64,000 nucleotides of DNA from Clostridia bacterium. GTDB lineage: Bacteria > Bacillota > Peptococcia > DRI-13 > UBA5745. The notes under the pieces were generated by a model. The model saw nothing but the letters and a program-made list of their open reading frames with translations. It had not been told where the DNA came from and ran no database searches. The stretch is taken from the NCBI GenBank assembly GCA_018434325.1, contig JAHDPO010000022.1:1-64000 (forward strand), given 5' to 3'. The translations under genes were made by a program, and so were the position numbers. Of this stretch, positions 35,043-42,854 are shown one piece after another (position 1 is the stretch's first letter; each line of letters begins with the position of its first letter).

Positions 35043-35393
35043 TTAGTTTTCGCGATTTTCCGGAAAAAGGACGATCAGCAGCATTTTGAAACGTTCCTGA
35101 GCGTAAACAGCGTGAGGGATTGTTGCCGGCATCACGATAGCTTCTTTTTCCCGCAGAATGTGATCCTGGCCGTCTATGGTGATGCGGCCTTCGCCTTCCA
35201 ATACTAAAACCATTGCGTCGCCCTTGGAATCGTGGCTGCTGATTTCTTCGCCTTTATCGAAAGCAAAAAGGGTTAGGCTGTGGTGCTTGCTTTGGGCCAA
35301 AGTCCTGCTGACGATTTGGCCGTCAAGATAAGATACCTGGCCGGCAAAGTCTAATACCTGGCTGTGATCGATGTTGCGAATGAATTTTTCCAT
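35043..35393 (-). CDS. Small cupin-domain protein
   Basis: A 116-residue single cupin barrel. The two cupin motifs are partly conserved: GEEISSHDSKGDAMVLVLEGEG and MPATIPHAVYAQERFKML, with metal-type His residues. ATG 35393 behind AGGAGGAG is preferred to an upstream start 43 codons earlier. It stands alone. Such small cupins may bind a metal and a small ligand. No specific function can be assigned. Confidence 0.78.
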   Translation of the reverse strand: MEKFIRNIDHSQVLDFAGQVSYLDGQIVSRTLAQSKHHSLTLFAFDKGEEISSHDSKGDAMVLVLEGEGRITIDGQDHILREKEAIVMPATIPHAVYAQERFKMLLIVLFPENREN

Positions 35394-35558
35394 GGTTTCT
35401 CCTCCTGTCGTCTCAATAAAATGCTGGCATGTTTGCCCTGCTTTATTATGTTCAGTATATCCCGGATATTCTATAATAATCATACCGGAAAAAGTCTGGA
35501 AAATATGTTGCATATACAACATGATTTAAGTTTTTGCCGAAAGAATTACGGAAGTGCA

Positions 35559-35662
35559 TCGCCGCTGCTGCCGCCGCCGCTGCTGCCGTGCCGCTGCCGT
35601 GCCGCTGCCGCCACTGCTACCGCCGTTGCCGTCGTGCCGCCGCTGCGTCGCTGCCGCCGCCA
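35559..35662. repeat. GCC/GCT trinucleotide-rich tract
   Basis: About 104 bases of almost pure CCG/CTG-type triplets (gccgctgctgccgccgccgc and degenerate copies) lie between the cupin gene and the threonine operon. Composition is far above the local GC content. Open frames across it encode only Ala/Pro/Arg/Cys runs and are not considered genes. Confidence 0.7.
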
Positions 35663-35689
35663 AGTTGCCTTCCGGCGCCATTAAAACAA

Positions 35690-35718
35690 TTGTACTTGCA
35701 AGGGAAAAGTGATAAAAT
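35690..35718 (+). promoter_or_regulatory. Possible promoter of the threonine operon
   Basis: TTGTAC (35690-35695), a 17-base spacer and TAAAAT (35713-35718), about 50 bases before the TTG start of the ACT-domain gene. The -35 box is only a partial match. Confidence 0.4.
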
Positions 35719-35769
35719 GTCTTTTACAGGCGGACGCCATATTTTTGTGGATGGAAAGGCGGAGGGGCT

Positions 35770-36216
35770 TTGAAAGCAAAAAAAGTGAGTAAATCCTATA
35801 TCGTGCGGGAAGATATCCTGCCGGAGGCCATTTTGAAAACTGCCCAGGCCAAGGAAATGCTGACGAGAGGAGATGCTTTGACCATCAATGAAGCGGTGGA
35901 ACGAGCGGGCCTCAGCCGCAGTGCTTTTTATAAATACCGGGACGGCGTTTTACCTTATACCAGGGATGATAAAGAAAAAATTACGGCGTTGACCCTGATT
36001 CTGGAGCACCGCTCCGGCGTCTTGTCCAATGTGCTTAATACGGTGGCTGCCATGAAAGGCAATATTGTTTCCATCAATCAAGGCATGCCTGTTCAGGGCG
36101 TGGCGGTGGCCACCATGAATGTGAATACCACTCTAATCAGAGACGTAGGGGCTTTAGTGGAAAGCTTGCAAGCCCAGGAAGGGGTAAAAAGAGTAGAGAT
36201 CATAACACAATCGTAA
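35770..36216 (+). CDS. ACT-domain protein of the UPF0735/PheB type
   Basis: A 148-residue protein with an N-terminal helix-turn-helix-like segment (LTINEAVERAGLSRSAFYKY) and a C-terminal ACT domain (about 72-148, ALTLILEHRSGVLSNVLNTV). This architecture matches the family that sits beside threonine or phenylalanine biosynthesis genes and has been implicated in amino-acid-responsive regulation. The start is TTG 35770 behind GGCGGAGGGG. It is first in an operon with homoserine dehydrogenases and homoserine kinase, so a threonine-sensing role is likely. Confidence 0.85.
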   Translation: MKAKKVSKSYIVREDILPEAILKTAQAKEMLTRGDALTINEAVERAGLSRSAFYKYRDGVLPYTRDDKEKITALTLILEHRSGVLSNVLNTVAAMKGNIVSINQGMPVQGVAVATMNVNTTLIRDVGALVESLQAQEGVKRVEIITQS

Positions 36217-36250
36217 ATAATTGAGCCCAAACAAGAAATGGGGGAGAGCC

Positions 36251-37546
36251 ATGGAAACCATAAAAATTGCAGTGCTGGGTCTGGGCACTTTGGGGCAGGG
36301 CGTGATCACCATGCTCAATACGCAGGGGGCACAGCTGGCCAGAAATGCCGGCTGTACTATTGAACTGGGCCGGGTGCTGGAAAAATATTTAACAAAAAAA
36401 CGCAATGTTCATTTGCCTGAGGGCATGTGTACCAACCGCTGGGAGGATATCTTAAACGATGCTTCCATTCAGATCGTTGTGGAAGCCATCGGCGGCATCG
36501 AGCCGGCCCGTACTTATATTTTGCAGGCTTTGCAGGCAGGCAAAAGCGTAGTGACGGCCAATAAGGACCTTTTGGCGACCTATGGCCAGGAGCTTTTTCG
36601 GGCGGCCCGGGAGGCGAAGCGGGATCTTTATTTTGAAGCCAGCGTCGGCGGCGCTATTCCCATTGTGGGGCCCTTGCGCCAAAGCATGATCGCCGACAGG
36701 CTTTCTCAGGTTACGGGCATTATCAACGGCACCACCAACTATATTTTGACCAAGATGGAAGAAGAAAACAGCGATTTTGATAAAGCCCTGCAGGAAGCTC
36801 AGGACTCGGGCTTTGCCGAAGCCGATCCTACCGCCGACGTAGAAGGCCATGACGCCGCCCGCAAGGCGGCTATTTTGGCCACCTTGGCCTTCCATAGCCA
36901 GGTTAATTTTAACGACGTCTATGCCGAAGGCATCGGCAAAATCACTAAAGAAGATATGGCGTTAGCCAGGAATTTAGGATATAGGATCAAGCTTTTGGCT
37001 ATTTGCCGCAACAACGGTGAGGTCATAGAAGCCAGGGTGCACCCTGCCTTAATTCCGCTGGAGCATCCCTTAAGCGGCGTCAAAGACATTTACAATGCTA
37101 TTTTTGTCAAAGGGCCGGAGCTGGGAGAAACGATGTTTTACGGCGCAGGCACCGGTCAGCTCCCCAGCGCCAGTGCCGTACTGGGGGACGTGGTAGCCGT
37201 AGCCCGTAATATTCGTTACGACTGCCAGGGCCGGCTGAATATGGTGGAAAACAGAGTCTTGCCGATTCTGCCAATAGAAAAAGTCAAAACCCGGTTTTTC
37301 CTGCGGCTTTTGCTGGCCGATGAAGCCGGTACTTTAGCCCAGGTTACCGATATTTTCGGACAATGGGGCGTCAGCATTGCCCGATTGGTCCAGATTGTGC
37401 TGGACAGCGGTGACGCCGAGCTGGTTTTTGTGACCCATGAGGTGCCAAACGGCCAGATGCAGCAGGCGGTGGCTCAAATCCGCCAGCTGGCGGTGACCAG
37501 AAAGGTTCTGACCTTGCTGCGGGTGGAAGGACAGGAAAGCAATTAA
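36251..37546 (+). CDS. hom: Homoserine dehydrogenase
   Basis: A 431-residue enzyme that reduces aspartate semialdehyde to homoserine with NAD(P)H. The N-terminal Rossmann domain has IAVLGLGTLGQGVI. The catalytic signature is QVTGIINGTTNYILTKMEEE near residue 160 with the Lys of VVTANKDLLATYG. The C-terminal ACT domain (about 355-425, FFLRLLLADEAGTLAQVTDI) gives threonine feedback. ATG 36251 follows GGGGGAGAG; an upstream in-frame start 10 codons earlier lacks a ribosome site. A second, frameshifted copy follows directly. Confidence 0.92.
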   Translation: METIKIAVLGLGTLGQGVITMLNTQGAQLARNAGCTIELGRVLEKYLTKKRNVHLPEGMCTNRWEDILNDASIQIVVEAIGGIEPARTYILQALQAGKSVVTANKDLLATYGQELFRAAREAKRDLYFEASVGGAIPIVGPLRQSMIADRLSQVTGIINGTTNYILTKMEEENSDFDKALQEAQDSGFAEADPTADVEGHDAARKAAILATLAFHSQVNFNDVYAEGIGKITKEDMALARNLGYRIKLLAICRNNGEVIEARVHPALIPLEHPLSGVKDIYNAIFVKGPELGETMFYGAGTGQLPSASAVLGDVVAVARNIRYDCQGRLNMVENRVLPILPIEKVKTRFFLRLLLADEAGTLAQVTDIFGQWGVSIARLVQIVLDSGDAELVFVTHEVPNGQMQQAVAQIRQLAVTRKVLTLLRVEGQESN

Positions 37547-37596
37547 ACTATAGCTATAATTATTATGATGAGGAATAAAGGTAAGGAGAGAATACA

Positions 37597-38887
37597 ATGC
37601 AAACAGTTAATGTAGCGGTTTTGGGGATGGGCACCGTAGGCCAGGGGGTAGCCATCATGCTGATCAAGCAGCAGGAGTTTTGGCAAAAACAACTGGGCTG
37701 CCAACTGGTATTAAAGCGTATTTTAGAAAAATACCACGATAAGCAGCTGGACTTTGACCGGGGCGAAATCGCCATGTCCGGCAATTGGCAGGACATAGTA
37801 GGGGACCCGGAAATCCATATTGTCATCGAGACCATGGGCGGTATTGAACCGGCCAAAACCTTCATCAGCGAAGCTTTGCAAAGCGGCAAGCATGTGGTTA
37901 CCGCCAATAAGGACTTATTGGCGCTGCATGGGCAGGAGCTTTTTGCCATTGCCAAAGAAAAAGGCGTAGATCTCTATTTTGAGGCCAGCGTAGGCGGGGC
38001 CATACCTATTCTCAGCGCTTTGCGGCAGAATCTGACGGCTGATCCGCTCCAGGAGGTCATGGGTATTGTCAACGGCACGACCAACTATATTTTAACCAGG
38101 ATGGCCAAAGAAGGCGGCGATTTCAGCGCTATTCTGGCCGACGCCCAAAAATTGGGCTATGCTGAGGCTAATCCAGCCTCCGATATCGAAGGCATCGACT
38201 CGGGACGCAAGGCCGCAATTTTGTCTACCTTGGCCTTCCACAGCCAGGTGACCTTAGACGACGTTTATATCCAGGGCATCACCGAAATCACCAGGGAAGA
38301 TATGATCTTTGCCGATCAGATGGGCTATGCCATCAAGCTCTTGGCCCTGTGCAAAGAAGTCGAGGGCAAAATCGAGGCCAGAGTTCATCCGACCTTGCTG
38401 CCGAAGAGCCATCCCCTGGCCTCTGTGCAGGATACCTTTAACGCTATTTTTGTTAAGGGCGAGAATTTGGGAGAAGTCATGCTTTATGGCCGGGGGGGCC
38501 GGCCGTTTTCCCACAGCCAGCGCCATTTTGGGTGATGTGACGGAGATCGTCAGGAATATCCGCTTTGGCTGCTCCGGCAGGCTCAATGAAGTCTGCCGGC
38601 GGGAAAAAGCCATCCTGCCTATTGAAGAGGTCAAAACCCGGTTTTTCCTGCGGCTTTTGCTGGCGGATAAGCCCGGCGTATTGGCTCTGATCACTAAAGC
38701 ATTAAGCAAATATCAGGTCAGCCTGGATACGGTCAGCCAAATCGATTTAAAGGGCGGCGACGCCGAGCTGGTTTTCGTTACCCACGTGGTAAGGGAAGGA
38801 AACATGCAAAACGCCCTGGAAGAAATCCGCGGCCTGGATGTGACAAAAGAGATCATTACCATATTACGGGTGGAAGGTGTAGCATAA
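37597..38887 (+). pseudogene. Second homoserine dehydrogenase, interrupted by a +1 frameshift in a G7 tract
   Basis: The first frame (37597 to about 38495) encodes VAVLGMGTVGQGVAIMLIKQ through NLGEVMLYGRG, clearly homologous to the preceding gene. At 38491-38498 the sequence CGGGGGGGCC shifts the frame and would stop at TGA 38533-38535. Removing one G restores AGRFPTASAILGDVTEIVRN and the whole C-terminal ACT domain, ending ITILRVEGVA at 38887, for a 430-residue protein. Everything else is conserved. The lesion is therefore a sequencing error, a very recent mutation or a phase-variable switch. A strong AAGGAGAG site precedes ATG 37597. The gene is four bases from homoserine kinase. Confidence 0.85.
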
Positions 38888-38890
38888 TCC

Positions 38891-39823
38891 ATGTTATTGA
38901 TTAAAGTGCCGGCCACGGCGGCCAATCTGGGGCCAGGCATCGATTCCTTCGGCATTGCCTTAAACCTTTATAATGAAATCATCGTCAGAGAAAAAACGGA
39001 CAGTCCTTTTCCCAAAGGATATTACAGTCTCAGCGGTCCTCATTTGGCGATGACGGCGGCAGTGAAGCTGGCGGAGGAGGCGGGCCGGCGTTTACCGGAG
39101 CTGGAATTTGCCATCAGGGCCAGAGTGCCCCGCTCCAGAGGTTTAGGCAGCAGCGCTACACTGACGGTGGCGGGTTTGAAAGCAGCTAATTATTTTCTCA
39201 ATACCGGCTTGGATAATGACCAGCTATTGCCGCTGGCCTCTGCTTTAGAGGGCCACCCGGATAATGCGGCGCCAGCTTTATTGGGCGGTTTTGTTATCAC
39301 AATCCAGGAAAACGGCGCAATCCGCTATCTGCGGACGATGCCGTCAAAATCCTTGCAGGTACTGGCGGCGGTGCCGGATTTTGAATTAAAAACCACCAAT
39401 TCCCGCAAGGTTTTGCCCACGGAGGTGGCCTACGGCGACGCCGTGTACAATGTGGGCCGGGCCTCGCTCTTGGCCGGAGCTTTGATTACCGGCCAGCATG
39501 ACTTGCTGCGGCAGGCCATGGCCGACCGGCTGCACCAGCCTTACCGCCAGCCCTTGGTGACGGGCTTGGATCAGGTGATGGAAGGCGCTTTGGCTGCCGG
39601 CGCTTATGGCGTCTGCCTTTCCGGTTCCGGTCCTTCCGTATTGGTGTTTTGTGGCCGCCACAAAGAGGCTATCGGCGAAGTTATCACCAAAACCTGGCAA
39701 AGCAAAGAAATCAGCTGCCGGATCTATCAGCTGCGCATTTGCGGCAAGGGGGCGGAGGTCAGCTGGCACCAGGATGAGCGGAGCCTGCTGAAGCAGGCCA
39801 AACATCCGCGCTCTAGTAGCTAA
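38891..39823 (+). CDS. thrB: Homoserine kinase
   Basis: A 310-residue GHMP kinase that phosphorylates homoserine with ATP. The opening VPATAANLGPGIDSFGIALN and the ATP loop PRSRGLGSSATLTVAGLKAA (about 78-97) are characteristic, as are EGHPDNAAPALLGGFVI and the C-terminal CLSGSGPSVLVF. ATG 38891 is three bases after the frameshifted homoserine dehydrogenase stop. Threonine synthase (thrC) is not in the window. Confidence 0.92.
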   Translation: MLLIKVPATAANLGPGIDSFGIALNLYNEIIVREKTDSPFPKGYYSLSGPHLAMTAAVKLAEEAGRRLPELEFAIRARVPRSRGLGSSATLTVAGLKAANYFLNTGLDNDQLLPLASALEGHPDNAAPALLGGFVITIQENGAIRYLRTMPSKSLQVLAAVPDFELKTTNSRKVLPTEVAYGDAVYNVGRASLLAGALITGQHDLLRQAMADRLHQPYRQPLVTGLDQVMEGALAAGAYGVCLSGSGPSVLVFCGRHKEAIGEVITKTWQSKEISCRIYQLRICGKGAEVSWHQDERSLLKQAKHPRSSS

Positions 39824-39825
39824 AG

Positions 39826-39856
39826 ATAGCAGATACATCTGCGCCTCAATATCTAA
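39826..39856. repeat. Dispersed intergenic repeat fragment
   Basis: ACATCTGCGCCTCAATATCT followed by AAGGATAGC matches, in inverse, the 47-bp units at 10101-10190 and the units at 53509-53575. It directly follows thrB. Confidence 0.5.
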
Positions 39857-39916
39857 GGATAGCTTTAAACTTCTAATGCCGAAATCAGAAAGCAGAACCT
39901 AAAGCACCCCAACTGA

Positions 39917-40061
39917 GCAAAAATTCAAGTTTAAAGTGTCCGAAGCATCAGCACGCATCCGTAAGGTAGCGCTTATCGGCTATTTTAACTATATTTAGTG
40001 TCGTGATTACGGAACGACCGCTATTCTAAAGGGACAGTACACTTTAAACTTGAAATTTTGC
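39917..40061. mobile_element. MITE-like element, copy 2
   Basis: 23-bp terminal inverted repeats with one mismatch (left end GCAAAAATTCAAGTTTAAAG, right end ACTTTAAACTTGAAATTTTG-C) enclose about 99 bases. It shares end, sub-terminal and central blocks with the copy at 34535-34669 but differs between them, as expected of an old non-autonomous family. No transposase-like gene lies in the window. Confidence 0.72.
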
Positions 40062-40078
40062 GCAAAATATCATTCATC

Positions 40079-40114
40079 AAAAAGGACCGCCTCACAATTG
40101 AGGTGGTCCTTTTT
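40079..40114. terminator. Bidirectional intrinsic terminator
   Basis: AAAAAGGACCGCCTC-ACAATT-GAGGTGGTCCTTTTT, a stem of about 15 bp with one G-T pair and T runs on both strands. It separates the threonine operon from the minus-strand XRE-cupin gene. Confidence 0.88.
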
Positions 40115-40184
40115 AATGAAAAAACAAGTGAGCAGATCATGGTTTGCTAAAACCAATTGGTGATGCCCCTTTGCTGTCCGGAGA

Positions 40185-40751
40185 TTAAAATTCTAAACCG
40201 TCAAGAACTATTTCATTTGTGGTATCAGGGCGGACAAATGTCCAATAGGATACGCATGGCCCTTCACCCACCCGGCGATATCGATGACGGGTGTCTTTTG
40301 CGATAAATATCGAATCCCCCGGTTCCAATAAGTACTCTTGGTCGTCAAGGGTCATTGACATGCAGCCCTCGGTAATAATCCCGAATTCATCGCGGGAATG
40401 CCCCATGGATACAACCTCTTCGCTATAATCCTCCGGAATGGTAATGCATACCCCTTTGAGGCTTTGGGTGCCTTCGGTAGTCAGCTCATACTTGATGTGA
40501 GAGTTCGTATGGAAGACCTCTTTGCGCTCGGCTTTGCGTACAACGACCTTTGGCAGATTTGTATTTGACAAAAGGGCGGTAATGTCCACCTTGAGGGCGC
40601 CGCAAATTTTAAATAAGTTATTAATAGTGGGGCTGGTGGCCTCCCTTTCGATATTGCTCAAATATGCAATAGACAACTCTGTCTGCTTAGCTAATTCACT
40701 TAGGGTCAGACCGGCGGCTAAGCGCAATTCTTTTAGCTTTTCTCCCAGCAT
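40185..40751 (-). CDS. XRE-family regulator with C-terminal cupin domain
   Basis: A 188-residue regulator. An N-terminal lambda-repressor-type helix-turn-helix (LKELRLAAGLTLSELAKQTE, then SIAYLSNIEREATSPTI) is followed by a cupin sensor domain (about 108-180, with HSRDEFGIITEGCM and EPGDSIFIAKDTRHRY). This PuuR-like architecture usually controls uptake and breakdown of amines or amino acids. It is transcribed away from the aconitase-X/BCCT/MttB operon across a 338-bp AT-rich gap and is the likely regulator of that operon. Confidence 0.9.
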   Translation of the reverse strand: MLGEKLKELRLAAGLTLSELAKQTELSIAYLSNIEREATSPTINNLFKICGALKVDITALLSNTNLPKVVVRKAERKEVFHTNSHIKYELTTEGTQSLKGVCITIPEDYSEEVVSMGHSRDEFGIITEGCMSMTLDDQEYLLEPGDSIFIAKDTRHRYRRVGEGPCVSYWTFVRPDTTNEIVLDGLEF

Positions 40752-41089
40752 CTGATCTCCTTTGGCATAGTAATAAAATCTTAAAAATCCTTATGGCTAT
40801 TCAGGATTATATTACATTAGAATTTTCATGTCAATGTAAGGACACATCAATAGATTTTATAATAATAAAATAATAACTATTTTTAACCATATTAATTTTA
40901 TGATTATAAAAAATATTAATTGACAAAGAGAGATAAGCTGATGTAATATCGAGCCATGGAAAAGAATTAATCGCTGAAAAAATCAGAATTAATTTCATTC
41001 TTGCCTTGTGAATCCATTTCTTCATATTTTATATTTATGAAAATCATGATTTACGATGGTGAAAAAAATTATTATCAGGAGGGAAAAAC
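40752..41089. promoter_or_regulatory. Divergent control region with promoter and palindrome
   Basis: This 338-bp AT-rich gap lies between the XRE-cupin gene and the aconitase-X operon. A promoter toward the operon is TTGACA (40920-40925), an 18-base spacer and TAATAT (40944-40949). AAATCATGATTT (41041-41052) is a perfect 12-bp palindrome and a candidate operator. The leader to ATG 41090 is about 130 bases. No small gene was recognised. Confidence 0.5.
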
Positions 41090-42376
41090 ATGGTTAAGCT
41101 TACGGACTACGAGCAGCGTATGTTAAACGGTGAGTTTGGCGAGTTCAAGCAAATTGCTTTGCAAAGAATTTACGACTATGCCAAAGTCCTTGGCGCTGAA
41201 GAGCTGTGCGAAGTGAAAAAAGCAACGCTCTACCTTGGCGCTCATCCTTATCTTGAAACGGCAGGGAGCGATGATTACGATACCATCTTCTCCAAAATGT
41301 ATCTTTGCAGTGATAAAACCATTCCGCTCGGTGAAATGGCTGATTGCTGCTGCTGTCAGACTTGCGTCGCACCCTGTGATCAGTATCAGTGGGAGCCCCT
41401 GCACCTGAGCAAAGAATTCTTTGACCGCAATCGCAAATATTTGGAGCTTACCCGGGATGCCGGAGTCTCCATTACCGGCAGCTGCACGCCATACCTTGTT
41501 GGCTGGATTCCTCTCAAAGGCGAACATTTTGTCACCACCGAATCCAGCAACGGCCTGATGTGCAATTCCGTATTCGGCGCCTGCGGCAACTCCGACGGCA
41601 TTGAGGCCGCCGCCTGGAGCGCCATCTGCGGCCGGACGCCAAAATGGGGCTTGCATGTGCCTGAAAATCGTTACGGGACAGTGATTTTCAATATTGAATG
41701 CCCTGCCGAAACCGCTGTGGACTGGGATGTAATCGGCTATACTATCGGACTTAAATTACCGCCTCACGGCGTACCGGTACTGCAAGGCAATTTCCCCTAT
41801 CCCGATATTGTTCGCCTCAAGCAGTTTTTTGCGGCATTGGCAACTACCAGCGGCGCTGAAATGTGCCATATCGTGGGCTTCACCCCCGAAGCTCCGGATC
41901 TTAAGACGGCTCTGGGCGGCAAAGAGCCCAAGGCGGTTATCACCATCACCGGGGAAGATTACAGGCAATCCTTCGATATGCTTTGCGATAAAAGCGAAAA
42001 ACCGATCAATATCGTGACTTTGGGATGTCCCCATTACACCCTCGAGGAAATACGCAAAGCTGCTCTATATATTAAAGGAAAGACCTTTGCTCCCGGAATA
42101 GACTTCGCAATCTGGACTGATTATGCCACCCGGGAAATGGCCAATCAAAATGGTTATCTGGAAATCGTCGAAAAAGCTGGCGGCCAGATACTGACCAGCG
42201 GCTGTCCTCTGGTTATCGGGCCAAAATGCTTTGAGCATGCTGTGGGCTTTGCTTCCGACGGCGCCAAGCAGGCCCATTATATACGCTCTGAGCTGCCCGC
42301 CGGCACCCCTGTATATTATGGAGATATGTTCAAATGCATAGACGCCGCTGTCCGCGGCAGCTGGAAGGAGGTATAA
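41090..42376 (+). CDS. Aconitase X large (catalytic) subunit
   Basis: A 428-residue AcnX catalytic-domain protein (formerly DUF521). Likely Fe-S and substrate residues are in TGSCTPYLVGWIP, SSNGLMCNSVFGACGNSDGI and LTSGCPLVIGP. A local Cys-rich stretch EMADCCCCQTCVAPC near residue 85 is unusual. Characterised AcnX proteins include cis-3-hydroxy-L-proline dehydratase in bacteria and a mevalonate-5-phosphate dehydratase in archaea. Here it is coupled to the small subunit, a betaine-type transporter, an MttB methyltransferase and RidA. That points to dehydration of an amino- or imino-acid such as a hydroxyproline after N-demethylation. ATG 41090 follows AGGAGGG. Confidence 0.87.
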   Translation: MVKLTDYEQRMLNGEFGEFKQIALQRIYDYAKVLGAEELCEVKKATLYLGAHPYLETAGSDDYDTIFSKMYLCSDKTIPLGEMADCCCCQTCVAPCDQYQWEPLHLSKEFFDRNRKYLELTRDAGVSITGSCTPYLVGWIPLKGEHFVTTESSNGLMCNSVFGACGNSDGIEAAAWSAICGRTPKWGLHVPENRYGTVIFNIECPAETAVDWDVIGYTIGLKLPPHGVPVLQGNFPYPDIVRLKQFFAALATTSGAEMCHIVGFTPEAPDLKTALGGKEPKAVITITGEDYRQSFDMLCDKSEKPINIVTLGCPHYTLEEIRKAALYIKGKTFAPGIDFAIWTDYATREMANQNGYLEIVEKAGGQILTSGCPLVIGPKCFEHAVGFASDGAKQAHYIRSELPAGTPVYYGDMFKCIDAAVRGSWKEV

Positions 42377-42379
42377 TTT

Positions 42380-42799
42380 ATGGATTTTACACTTAAAGCG
42401 CGAGGCGTAATCGACGGAATCGCCGAGGGGGAAGCTCTCGTTTGCCCCGAGAGTATTCAGGGCTGGGCCGGCGTATCGGATACCACCGGTAAAATCATTG
42501 AACGTGGCCATTCCCAAGAAGGCCAGTGCATTGACGGACGAATTTTGGTGTTGCCTTGCAGCAAGGGCTCCAACGGCTGGAGCTGCCATTTTCATTCGGC
42601 AATGAGAGCAGGATTCAAGCCGGCAGGATGGTTGTTTACTAAAATAGACTCCCGGGCCGGTGTGGCTGCCGTAATCATCGGCGTTCCCGCTATTGCCGAT
42701 TTTGAGGAGGCAGATCCTTGTGAAGTCATCAAAACGGGCGATTGGCTGAAAATCGATGGCGCCACGGGTATTGTCGAAGTCACTAGGAAAAACGGGTAA
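42380..42799 (+). CDS. Aconitase X swivel (small) subunit
   Basis: A 139-residue DUF126 swivel domain, the separate small subunit of bacterial and archaeal AcnX. Typical features are GVIDGIAEGEALVCPESIQGW, the Ser-bearing VLPCSKGSNGWSCHFHSAM and a C-terminal DWLKIDGATGIVEV. It begins three bases after the large subunit. The two form the complete enzyme. Confidence 0.88.
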   Translation: MDFTLKARGVIDGIAEGEALVCPESIQGWAGVSDTTGKIIERGHSQEGQCIDGRILVLPCSKGSNGWSCHFHSAMRAGFKPAGWLFTKIDSRAGVAAVIIGVPAIADFEEADPCEVIKTGDWLKIDGATGIVEVTRKNG

Positions 42800-42854
42800 A
42801 ACAGGTAATAGTATATCGTGCTTTGGTTTAGGAAAAAGAATGAGGAGGAAGAAC

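Noticed and set aside
35534-35773. Open frames across the GCC/GCT tract
   Set aside because: They encode only low-complexity Ala/Pro/Cys/Arg runs produced by the triplet repeat.
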